Shown here one piece after another: positions 25,291 to 32,864 of a stretch of DNA of 64,000 nt. This DNA comes from Acidobacteriota bacterium. GTDB taxonomy: Bacteria; Acidobacteriota; Blastocatellia; Pyrinomonadales; Pyrinomonadaceae. Below the pieces are notes generated by a model that did no database searches, was not told where the DNA came from, and saw only the letters and a program-made list of their open reading frames with translations. The translations under genes were made by a program, and so were the position numbers. Every line of letters starts with the position of its first letter. Position 1 is the stretch's first letter. The stretch covers positions 1,116,001-1,180,000 of the forward strand of contig JADKBM010000016.1 in NCBI GenBank assembly GCA_016715115.1. The letters are read 5' to 3'.

Positions 25291-26562
25291 ATGATCAAGA
25301 TCCCCAACCTGCGCTGGCTTATCATCGGACTGATCGCGCTCGCGACGACGATCAACTACATCGATCGACAGGCGATCGCCGTGGTCGCGCCGGTGATCTC
25401 GAAGGAATTCAACCTTTCGAGTCAGGATTATTCGTGGCTGCCGTTCTGGTTCTTGTTCGCGTACTCGCTGATGCAGATCTTTTCAGGAAGACTGATCGAC
25501 GTTATCGGCACAAAACGCGGATTTTCACTTTCGATCATCTGGTGGTCGATCGCGAATATGCTCCACGCCTTCGGGCAAGGCGTGATGAGTTTTTCGGCCT
25601 TTCGATTTCTGCTCGGCGTCGGCGAAGCCGGAAACTATCCGGCCGGCCTCAAAGCGATTGCCGAATGGTTTCCCAAAAAGGAACGCGCGACGGCCGTCGG
25701 GATCATCAACGCCGGAACCGGTCTTGGCGCGATCCTTGCGCCGCCGATCGTTGCCTTTCTCGTCGCCGCCTATAATTGGAAAGTCGCGTTCATCGTCACC
25801 GGCGCAATCGGGTTCGTTTGGTTCGTCGCGTGGCAGTTGGTTTACGCGAAGCCGTCCGAACATCCGCGGATAACCGACGAAGAACTGGAATTGATCGAGG
25901 CCGACCGCGATGTTTCCGAAGCCGACGAAGAACGGCGACCGTGGCACTATTTCCTTCGCTACAAAGAGGTTTGGGGCTTGATGTTCGGCCGCTTCGTGTG
26001 TGACGGCGCGTTCTACTTTTTCGTCTTCTGGCTACCGAAATACCTGACCGACGTGCGCGGATTCAACATCTCGCAGATCGGCTATTTCGCTTGGATTCCA
26101 TTTTTGGCCGCCGATGTCGGCGCGATCTTCGGCGGTTGGCTTTGCGGATTCCTGATCAGCCGCGGCCGGTCCGTGAATTTCTCGCGAAAGACGGTGATGT
26201 GGATCGGCGCGCTGATCGTGCCCGTTATCCTGCTCGCGAGTTCGGCCGAGTCACCGATGCGCGCGCTGTTTCTGATAGCCGTCGGGATGTTCGCGATCCA
26301 GATCAAATCTTCATCGCTGTTCACGGTTCCGGCCGATCTTTTCAGATCGAAGGACGTCGCTTTCGTTTGGGGACTTTCGGGTGCGGCAGGAAGCTTTGGC
26401 GGGATGCTGTTTCAGCCGCTCGTCGGGTGGTTGGTCGGCAACTATTCCTATGCGCCGGTCTTCTGGATCGCGGCGTTTATGCATATCGTTTCGGCGATGA
26501 TCGTGATGGCGATGATTCCAAGGATCGTCGATCTGGACGCAGAAAAGAGCTATGAGAACTGA
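25291..26562 (+). CDS. MFS transporter, anion:cation symporter type
   Basis: 423 residues with about twelve hydrophobic segments. The start NYIDRQAIAVVAPVISKEFNLS and GRLIDVIGTKRGFS (loop 2-3 motif) plus RFLLGVGEAGNYPAGLKAIAEWFPKKERATAVG are characteristic of the anion:cation symporter family that carries hexuronates, glucarate or phthalate-type acids. It lies 19 bp after the UbiD gene and overlaps the following dehydrogenase start by 11 bp. Probable inner-membrane importer of the acid metabolised here. Confidence 0.9.
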   Translation: MIKIPNLRWLIIGLIALATTINYIDRQAIAVVAPVISKEFNLSSQDYSWLPFWFLFAYSLMQIFSGRLIDVIGTKRGFSLSIIWWSIANMLHAFGQGVMSFSAFRFLLGVGEAGNYPAGLKAIAEWFPKKERATAVGIINAGTGLGAILAPPIVAFLVAAYNWKVAFIVTGAIGFVWFVAWQLVYAKPSEHPRITDEELELIEADRDVSEADEERRPWHYFLRYKEVWGLMFGRFVCDGAFYFFVFWLPKYLTDVRGFNISQIGYFAWIPFLAADVGAIFGGWLCGFLISRGRSVNFSRKTVMWIGALIVPVILLASSAESPMRALFLIAVGMFAIQIKSSSLFTVPADLFRSKDVAFVWGLSGAAGSFGGMLFQPLVGWLVGNYSYAPVFWIAAFMHIVSAMIVMAMIPRIVDLDAEKSYEN

Positions 26563-28057
26563 TAATGCATTTCTTGCGAAAACCGTACCGTTGATCATCG
26601 ACGGCAAAACCGTCGAATCGTCCGACGGTAGAACTTTCGAGACGATCGATCCGGCGACCGAAGAAGTGATCGCCCGAGTCGCGTGCGCGAGCGCTGACGA
26701 CGTGGACGCGGCGGTCGAAGCGGCAAGCCGTTCATTCGAATCGGGCCTCTGGTCGCGCGCGCCGAAAGCAACCCGAAAAAGGGTCCTGTTGCAGGTCGCG
26801 GACGTGATCGAGCGCAACGCCGACGAACTTGCGCATCTCGAAACGCTCGACACCGGCGTGCCGATCTCGCAGACCGGTGGACGTCACATCTTTCGCGCGA
26901 TCGACAACTTCCGCTATTTCGCCGAGTTCACCTCTCACGACACGAACCGGCTGATCGCTTCCGAAGACACGCATCTCAATCTGATCACCCACGAACCAGT
27001 CGGTGTGATCGGAATTCTTTCGCCGTGGAACGCGCCGCTCGCGCTTTCCACGATGCGCATCGCGGCGGCGCTTTCATACGGCAATTCGATCATCCTCAAA
27101 CCATCGGAATCGGCACCGTTGACCGCGTCGCGGCTCGCCGAACTCGTCCTCGGGACCGACCTGCCGGCGGGTGTTTGGAACGTCGTTCAAGGGCTTCCGC
27201 AGCCGACCGGTGAAACGTTGGTGCAACATCCGCGTGTTGACGCGGTCGCGCTCACGGGCGGAACCGAAACCGGCAAGATCGTTATGAAACTTGCGGCCAG
27301 CACGGTCAAGAAACTGTCGTTCGAACTCGGCGGCAAATCGGCAAGCATCGTCTTCGCGGACTGCGACTGGGATCGAACGATCGACGGCACCTTGCTCGGG
27401 ATCTTCTCCAACAACGGCCAGCAAAGCCTTGCGGGATCGAGGATTCTCGTCGAGGATTCGATATACGACGAGTTTGTCGCCGAATTCGTCTCGCGCGCCG
27501 AACGGATACGCGTCGGTGATCCGCTCGATCCGAAAACCGAAGTCGGACCGTTGGTCTCGGCGGCTCATTATCGCAAGGTGATGAGATTTGTCGAACAGGG
27601 CTGCTCGGAAGGCGCGGCGATTCTAGCCGGCGGTGTGCGGCCGGCCGGCTTTGACCGCGGATTCTATCTGCGTCCGACCGTTTTCGGCGAAGGTATCTCA
27701 GCGACCTGCGTCTCGCGTGAAGAGATTTTCGGGCCGGTCGCAGTTTTCAAACGCTTCAAGACGGAAGAGGAGGCCGTCGCCATCGCCAATGACTCCGTAT
27801 TCGGACTTGCGGGCTACGTCTGGACCGAGAATCTCGAACGTGCCGCGCGCGTTTCGACCGCGATGCGCACCGGGACAGTTTGGGTCAACACGCCGCTTTT
27901 CCGCGATATCCGTGCACCTTTCGGCGGGATCAAGCAGTCCGGGTTTGGGCGCGACGGCGGTGAATACGGAGCGGAATTCTACTCGAACATCAAAACTGTC
28001 TGCGTCGCAACGAAAAGGCCGGTCTTTCCGCGATTTGGTTCAGAGTTCCGCCTTTAG
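26552..28057 (+). CDS. Aldehyde dehydrogenase-family protein lacking the catalytic Cys
   Basis: 501 residues. The frame and fold are intact: PWNAPL, ILKPSESAP, LTGGTETG and the general base in LSFELGGKSASIVF. The active-site motif reads NNGQQSLAGSR: Ser (AGC at 27425-27427) where the nucleophilic Cys belongs. The substitution is a single-base change from TGC and would abolish normal dehydrogenation unless Ser or another residue substitutes. It may be a true family variant, a decayed enzyme, or a sequence error. It overlaps the MFS gene by 11 bp and is last before the next regulon promoter. Confidence 0.85.
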   Translation: MRTDNAFLAKTVPLIIDGKTVESSDGRTFETIDPATEEVIARVACASADDVDAAVEAASRSFESGLWSRAPKATRKRVLLQVADVIERNADELAHLETLDTGVPISQTGGRHIFRAIDNFRYFAEFTSHDTNRLIASEDTHLNLITHEPVGVIGILSPWNAPLALSTMRIAAALSYGNSIILKPSESAPLTASRLAELVLGTDLPAGVWNVVQGLPQPTGETLVQHPRVDAVALTGGTETGKIVMKLAASTVKKLSFELGGKSASIVFADCDWDRTIDGTLLGIFSNNGQQSLAGSRILVEDSIYDEFVAEFVSRAERIRVGDPLDPKTEVGPLVSAAHYRKVMRFVEQGCSEGAAILAGGVRPAGFDRGFYLRPTVFGEGISATCVSREEIFGPVAVFKRFKTEEEAVAIANDSVFGLAGYVWTENLERAARVSTAMRTGTVWVNTPLFRDIRAPFGGIKQSGFGRDGGEYGAEFYSNIKTVCVATKRPVFPRFGSEFRL

Positions 28058-28148
28058 CTTGGAGTTCCTTTAGCTTGGAGTTCCGCCTTCACGCGGCCCG
28101 GGATAAACGTTATCTCGTATTCTTGCCCTCCAAAAACTGAACTCCAAA
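28041..28148. repeat. Degenerate palindromic element, copy D
   Basis: Two left-arm fragments (GAGTTCCGCCTTTAGC at 28042 and GGAGTTCCGCCTTCACGCGG at 28077) and a remnant right arm (GAACTCCAAACG, 28139-28150). The first fragment lies over the end of the dehydrogenase gene. Confidence 0.65.
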
Positions 28149-28170
28149 CGAGGATTGGAATTTACGAACA

Positions 28171-28192
28171 TTTGTTATAAAGTTAGTACAAA
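28171..28192 (+). promoter_or_regulatory. Regulon palindrome site 5 (SucC-like gene)
   Basis: TTTGTTATA-N8-ACAAA with its last A being the A of the ATG at 28192, exactly the geometry seen at 3435-3456. The extended -10 TGTTATAAA inside would put the start point within about 4 bases of the ATG. Confidence 0.75.
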
Positions 28193-29718
28193 TGGCTCAG
28201 CTTCACGAGTTTCAGGCGAAGAAGATCCTCGCCGCGCAAGGAATTGAGATTCCGCGCGGCGCGGTCGCGTTTTCGCCGCACGAAGCTCGTGAGATCGCCG
28301 GGAGTGTGGGCGGCGAGGTTGTCGTCAAAGCGCAGATCCACTCGACGTCACGCGCCGCCGCCGGCGGGATCAGGTTTGCTGAGTCGGCCGCGGCGGCCGA
28401 ATCAATTGCTGCCGAATTGCTCGGAACGAAGATCGCCGGGAACGTCTGCCAGTCCGTTTTGATCGACGAAAAGGCAACTATCGAGCGCGAGTTTTATCTT
28501 GGTTTCATCATCGACTCCGTTCTTAAACGCCCGACGCTTTTGTTTTCGGCTTCAGGCGGCAGCGGCATCGAAGACCGTGCCGATTCAATGCAGAAACTGA
28601 TCTGTTCGATCCGCGCCGAACCGACGATCCGCGAGATTCGCCAATTCATAGAGGAAGCCGCGGGCGAACACCGCAACCAGATGGCCGACATCCTCTTGAG
28701 GCTTTATCGTGCGGCGAAATCGTGCGAGGCTCGCACGGCCGAGATCAATCCGCTCGCGATCCTCGAAGACGGAAGGTCCGTCGCGCTCGACGCGCGCATT
28801 TCCGTCGACGATTACGCCGTCTTCCGCCACGAGGATCTCGGGATCGAAATGGCGCGCGAACTCGGCCATACGCCGACGAAGCTCGAACGCATCGCCTGGA
28901 ACATCGAAAAGGACGATTTCCGCGGCACATTCTATTTCGTCGAGATCGAACAATCCAAAATCCAACATCTAAAATCCAAAATCGGATTTCACGGCGCCGG
29001 CGGCGGAGGTTCGATGGCCTCGCTCGACGCGGCGCAGCGCAACGGACTCGCTCCGGCGTGCTACGTTGACACCAGCGGAAATCCGCCGGCCTCGAAAGTC
29101 TATCGGGCGGCGCGGATCATTCTCTCGATTCCTGGGATCAAGGGCTATTTTCTTTCCGGTTCCGGCGTCGCTAGTCAGGAGCAATTCGGTCTTGCGCGCG
29201 CCGTTGTCAAGGCGTTTCTCGAGGTCCGGCCGACGGTTCCCGCGGTCTTGCGCCTCGGCGGCAACGGCGAGGACATCGCGAAGGAAATTGTCGAACGTTT
29301 CGCCGGACAACTTCCCGCAACGATCGAAGCGTATCGCAAACAGGACACGGCCGATTTCTGTGCCGCGCGATTGCATCATCTGATCGGGATCGCGGAATCA
29401 AAGCGGACGAAAGAGAAATCAGCACCGACCGCCGCGAAGGGTGATTTCACCCCGACCTACGAGTTCAAGACCAAGACGGGCAGAATCGCATTCGATTATT
29501 CGAAGCTCGACGCGAAAGCCTCGGAGGCGATCGTCGAATCCTGTCCGCAACGCATCCTTGCACTCGAGAACGGCTTGCCGGTCCTGGCGATCGAACGCGA
29601 GGACGCGGAGCGCGGCAAATGTTCCGAGTGCCTGGCGTGCGAATTCGCGAGCCTCGATCTCGGCCTGAACGCGGTAAAGATCGACTTTCCCATCGACGGG
29701 TTAAGTCCGAAATCGTGA
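28192..29718 (+). CDS. SucC-like acid-CoA ligase beta subunit with C-terminal four-Cys (Fe-S-like) motif
   Basis: 508 residues, against about 390 for SucC. The N-terminal ATP-grasp part (LHEFQAKKILAAQGIEIPRG; EINPLAILEDG near 185) and the CoA-ligase domain (GFHGAGGGGSM near 265; GGNGEDIAKEIVERFAG near 355) are recognisable. After a linker at about 405-430 comes a unique tail with Cys451-Pro, Cys477, Cys480 and Cys483 (C-P then CxxCxxC), the arrangement of one ferredoxin-type [4Fe-4S] site. Residues 254-264 (QSKIQHLKSKI) are encoded by an AAATCCAAAATC repeat. Partner of the SucD-like subunit 1 bp downstream. Probable substrate a di- or tricarboxylate. Confidence 0.85.
   Translation: MAQLHEFQAKKILAAQGIEIPRGAVAFSPHEAREIAGSVGGEVVVKAQIHSTSRAAAGGIRFAESAAAAESIAAELLGTKIAGNVCQSVLIDEKATIEREFYLGFIIDSVLKRPTLLFSASGGSGIEDRADSMQKLICSIRAEPTIREIRQFIEEAAGEHRNQMADILLRLYRAAKSCEARTAEINPLAILEDGRSVALDARISVDDYAVFRHEDLGIEMARELGHTPTKLERIAWNIEKDDFRGTFYFVEIEQSKIQHLKSKIGFHGAGGGGSMASLDAAQRNGLAPACYVDTSGNPPASKVYRAARIILSIPGIKGYFLSGSGVASQEQFGLARAVVKAFLEVRPTVPAVLRLGGNGEDIAKEIVERFAGQLPATIEAYRKQDTADFCAARLHHLIGIAESKRTKEKSAPTAAKGDFTPTYEFKTKTGRIAFDYSKLDAKASEAIVESCPQRILALENGLPVLAIEREDAERGKCSECLACEFASLDLGLNAVKIDFPIDGLSPKS
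28950..28984 (+). repeat. Intergenic-type AAATCCAAAATC repeat in frame inside a gene
   Basis: The 35-bp stretch has the same units as the 1918-1978 array and encodes Gln-Ser-Lys-Ile-Gln-His-Leu-Lys-Ser-Lys-Ile. It falls just before the conserved GFHGAGGGG loop. Confidence 0.75.
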
Positions 29719-29719
29719 T

Positions 29720-30631
29720 ATGTCAATCTTGATCGATGAAAGCAAAAAGGTGATCGTGCAGGGCATAACCGGCCGCGAAGGTTCGGCGCGCGCAAAACTG
29801 ATGCTCGATTACGGAACCCGGATCGTCGGCGGATGTACGCCGGGCCGCGGCGGTCAGGAAGTTCACGGACTCCCGGTCTTCGATTCGGTCGCCGAGGCGG
29901 CCGCGAAACTTGGCCCGATCGACGTTTCGGTGATATTCGTTCCCGCGCCACGCGTCAAATCAGCGGCGGTCGAGGCGATCGAAGCCGGTGTGCCGCTCAT
30001 CGCGCTGATCGCCGACCGCGTTCCGCTCTACGATGTTCTCGAGATCTGCGAAGTAGCCGACGGTTGCGGCGCGAAATTCGTCGGGCCGAACACGGTCGGC
30101 GTGATGTCGCCCGAAAAGGCCGTCCTCGGAATGATGGGCGGACGCGCCGAAACCGCGCGTGAGTGGTTTCATAAAGGACCGGTGGGAATAATGTCGCGAA
30201 GCGGCGGACTTTCGGCTTCGACCGGCTATTACATCTGTCAGACAGGGATCGGGATCTCGACGATCTGCCACGTCGGTGGCGACGCCGTCATCGGGCTGAC
30301 GTTTCCCGAGATCGCGCTGCTCTTCGAGGACGACCCGGAAACTGAGATGATCGTAATGATCGGCGAGATCGGCGGCTCGCAAGAGGAGCAGGTCGCAGAT
30401 CTGCTCGAATCCGGAAAGATAACAAAACCGCTGGTCGCGTATGTCGGCGGGCGAGCGGCGCAGTCGGGGACGCGCTATTCGCACGCCGGCGCGATCATCG
30501 AAGGCGGTCGCGGAACCTGGGCGGGAAAGGTCGAAAGACTTCAAATGGCGGGCGCGACGCTCGTCGAGCAGTTCGGCGACATCGCCGAAACCGTGCAGCA
30601 ATTGAGACAACAAGCTTCGAGTTTTCAGTAA
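29720..30631 (+). CDS. SucD-like acid-CoA ligase alpha subunit
   Basis: 303 residues, close to SucD (about 290). CoA-binding Rossmann start VIVQGITGREGSARAKLML and GGCTPGRGGQEVHGLPVFD match SucD, as do VGPNTVGVMSP and the phosphohistidine motif (His255, YSHAGAIIEGG). The usual SRSGTLTYE is SRSGGLSAS, so the substrate site differs from standard succinyl-CoA synthetase. Substrates of relatives include succinate, malate and citrate. It starts 1 bp after the SucC-like gene. Given the citryl-CoA-lyase-like protein at 17.1 kb, a citrate-like acid is the leading guess. Confidence 0.9.
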   Translation: MSILIDESKKVIVQGITGREGSARAKLMLDYGTRIVGGCTPGRGGQEVHGLPVFDSVAEAAAKLGPIDVSVIFVPAPRVKSAAVEAIEAGVPLIALIADRVPLYDVLEICEVADGCGAKFVGPNTVGVMSPEKAVLGMMGGRAETAREWFHKGPVGIMSRSGGLSASTGYYICQTGIGISTICHVGGDAVIGLTFPEIALLFEDDPETEMIVMIGEIGGSQEEQVADLLESGKITKPLVAYVGGRAAQSGTRYSHAGAIIEGGRGTWAGKVERLQMAGATLVEQFGDIAETVQQLRQQASSFQ

Positions 30632-30660
30632 TTTGTTCGAAAAAAAAGGAGAGGACAACG

Positions 30661-31530
30661 ATGAGAAAAATCGCATTTTTATTCGCGCTGATCGCGCTCT
30701 TTGCGACCGCTTCGTTCGCGCAGAAAAAGAATCCCAAGCGGACCGTTCAGCAACTTGGTGTCGAGGCCAATTATGCACGGCCGGACGGCAAGGATATGGT
30801 CTTCTACATCAAAGGCTCGGCATACTCGTTTATTCCGGGTGAACGCCCGCAAAAGCTCTTCGGCGTCGACGGATTCAACATTCGCCGCCGCGTCGATACA
30901 GCTGAAAAGGACGGATTCTTCCTTTCGACGCGCGAAATCGTTTTTTACACCGATCCGAAGACCGATGAGATCATCGACGAATGGACCAACCCCTGGACGA
31001 AGGAGAAATGCGAGGTCTTCCACATTCAAAACGATCCGGTGAATGGCCGGTTCCGTGTCCGTGACGGCAAGTACATCAGTGTTTCGATGGACGGCAAGAC
31101 CGAACGCGGGGAAGGCGCGGCGCCGCAGGAGATCAACGATCATTATGTCTGGACGTCGGACGTTTTCCCGTTCTATCCGCTGCCGGGATTCGACAAGAAC
31201 TACACCGCGAGCGAGATGTTCGACTTTTACGTCGAAAAGGACGAGCTCTACAAAACGACGCCGCCGAAAAACGTGATGATCAGTTGGACACGCGTCGGAC
31301 CGTGGCTACCGTGGATGAAGATGCCGAAGAACGAAGGAGTCATCATCGTTCACGCGCGGAGCTACCGGATGGAGACGTTCGACCTTCTTCCTGAGAGAAT
31401 CAAGAAGCTCGTCAAGGAGAAATACCCGAGTTATATGACCGCCCCGGCAACGGTCGATCCGGCCAAGCCGAACGAAACGTCGTGGACATTCTACAATCGC
31501 GTGATGGCGGAACGGGCGAAGAAACAGTGA
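30661..31530 (+). CDS. Exported DUF1838 protein (second paralog)
   Basis: 289 residues with signal peptide MRKIAFLFALIALFATASFAQ and GGAG Shine-Dalgarno upstream. The body follows the DUF1838 pattern closely: FYIKGSAYSFIPGERPQKLFGVDGFNIRR, STREIVFYTDPKTDEIIDEWTNPWT, EVFHIQNDPVNG. It is only 29 bp after the SucD-like gene and shares its direction. The 12.3-kb DUF1838 gene is a distant relative. The stop lies in the heptamer array that follows. No catalytic motif is evident. Confidence 0.85.
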   Translation: MRKIAFLFALIALFATASFAQKKNPKRTVQQLGVEANYARPDGKDMVFYIKGSAYSFIPGERPQKLFGVDGFNIRRRVDTAEKDGFFLSTREIVFYTDPKTDEIIDEWTNPWTKEKCEVFHIQNDPVNGRFRVRDGKYISVSMDGKTERGEGAAPQEINDHYVWTSDVFPFYPLPGFDKNYTASEMFDFYVEKDELYKTTPPKNVMISWTRVGPWLPWMKMPKNEGVIIVHARSYRMETFDLLPERIKKLVKEKYPSYMTAPATVDPAKPNETSWTFYNRVMAERAKKQ

Positions 31531-31531
31531 G

Positions 31532-31683
31532 GGCAGTGCAGAGTGCATAGTGCATAGTGCATAGTGTAAGACGCGTTCATCTGCGGTCACTTTTGCACTA
31601 AGCGTTCTGCACTCTGCACTCTGCACTCTGCACTCTGCACTATGCACTCTGCACTAAGCGTTCTGCACTCTGCACTATAAGTA
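31532..31683. repeat. Heptamer array (TGCACTC/TGCACTA)
   Basis: About 20 7-bp units of TGCACTC, TGCACTA and reverse-complement forms, interrupted by a short unique part (about 31568-31600). Same family as 52.6 kb. Confidence 0.9.
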
Positions 31684-31686
31684 AGT

Positions 31687-32751
31687 ATGCGTTACATCAT
31701 CTTCATTCTTATCTTTTTTCCGATTATCGCTATGGCACAGCAAACTTCGATCGGCGGCGTTTATGAAGCCGGAATCGGCACAACCGATGAAAAGCCGTTG
31801 ATCGCCTATTTCGAGCGTTTCGGCTATCGGGTCGGCCCGACCGGCGAGATCGATGCCGAGACCGCGTTCAGACTCTACGGCGTGCGGTCAAAACTCAGGT
31901 CGGTCCGTCTTCTCCATCAAGACAGCGATCACGGTCTGATCCGAATCATGGTTTGGGACAAACCGGTCAACGATGGGCTTCAGATGTCGCGGATGAACGT
32001 CCTCGGCAACCGTTGGGGAGCGATGATGACCGGCGACATATACAATCTGCAGAATCACGCCGAAGAGGCGATCGCCCAAAACCTTCCGATCTTTATGGTC
32101 GAACCGCAGCGTGCCGAGATCTACAAACTCGAGAAGCGTCCCGTGCCGTTTCTCGAAAATTATGCGACGGTCCGCGAGATGTGTCTGATCCGGCCGCTGA
32201 CGCGCCAGATAATGTTTCAGCGTTTCGGGTATTCATTGCCGAACTACGGGAAGATCAATGAACAGTCGTTCTTCAAGTCCTCGCAGATCACACATTTCGG
32301 GATGGTCGTTTACGCGAACCGCGAGAACCTCGATTTTTACGACAAAGTTCTCGGCCTTCTCCGCGTACGGGACGCCAAGGATTTTGAATCAAATTACGAT
32401 AATCCATCGTCGCGTGCGGTTTTCAGCCTCGAAAAACAACAGAAATACGGCGCGACGGATTTTGACGATCCCCGCAGTTCGACCAATCCGGTCGAATCGC
32501 GTTCGGGGCGTTTGAAGATAATCTGGTTTTCGCCGGATTCAAAGCTTGAGGACAAGTTCGCGGCATCGCGGCCCGGATGTCTCGGCTATTCACTTTATAC
32601 GTATCGAGTCAAGGGACTCTCGACATTCAGAGACAGGATCGCGAAGTCAAAAGCGACGAATGTTACCGCGATCACCGTAAACGAATTTGGCGAAAAGAGC
32701 TTTTCATTTACGGCGCCGGACGGCTATTTCTGGACGATAGTCGGAGAGTAG
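31687..32751 (+). CDS. Exported VOC-superfamily (glyoxalase-like) protein
   Basis: 354 residues with signal peptide MRYIIFILIFFPIIAMAQQ. Two paired beta-alpha-beta-beta-beta modules are seen: residues about 20-160 (IAYFERFGYRVGPTGEI) and 195-354 (SSQITHFGMVVYANRENLDFYDKVLGLLRV, with a final SFTAPDGYFWTIV). This is the vicinal-oxygen-chelate fold. The putative metal His in ITHFGMVV is present. Enzymatic role unknown; the gene is isolated between repeat arrays. Confidence 0.8.
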   Translation: MRYIIFILIFFPIIAMAQQTSIGGVYEAGIGTTDEKPLIAYFERFGYRVGPTGEIDAETAFRLYGVRSKLRSVRLLHQDSDHGLIRIMVWDKPVNDGLQMSRMNVLGNRWGAMMTGDIYNLQNHAEEAIAQNLPIFMVEPQRAEIYKLEKRPVPFLENYATVREMCLIRPLTRQIMFQRFGYSLPNYGKINEQSFFKSSQITHFGMVVYANRENLDFYDKVLGLLRVRDAKDFESNYDNPSSRAVFSLEKQQKYGATDFDDPRSSTNPVESRSGRLKIIWFSPDSKLEDKFAASRPGCLGYSLYTYRVKGLSTFRDRIAKSKATNVTAITVNEFGEKSFSFTAPDGYFWTIVGE

Positions 32752-32766
32752 ATTTCCATTGAATCC

Positions 32767-32813
32767 AAGATTCGATGATTCCAGTGGCCGCACAATTGGA
32801 ATCATCGAATCTT
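32767..32813. terminator. Bidirectional terminator-like hairpin
   Basis: A perfect 17-bp stem (AAGATTCGATGATTCCA with its complement) around a 13-base loop, followed by TTT. It lies between convergent genes, so could serve both. Confidence 0.6.
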
Positions 32814-32864
32814 TCCTAACCAAACTGGCAACGTCCGCCATCTGGAATCTTGGAATCGGCGAGA

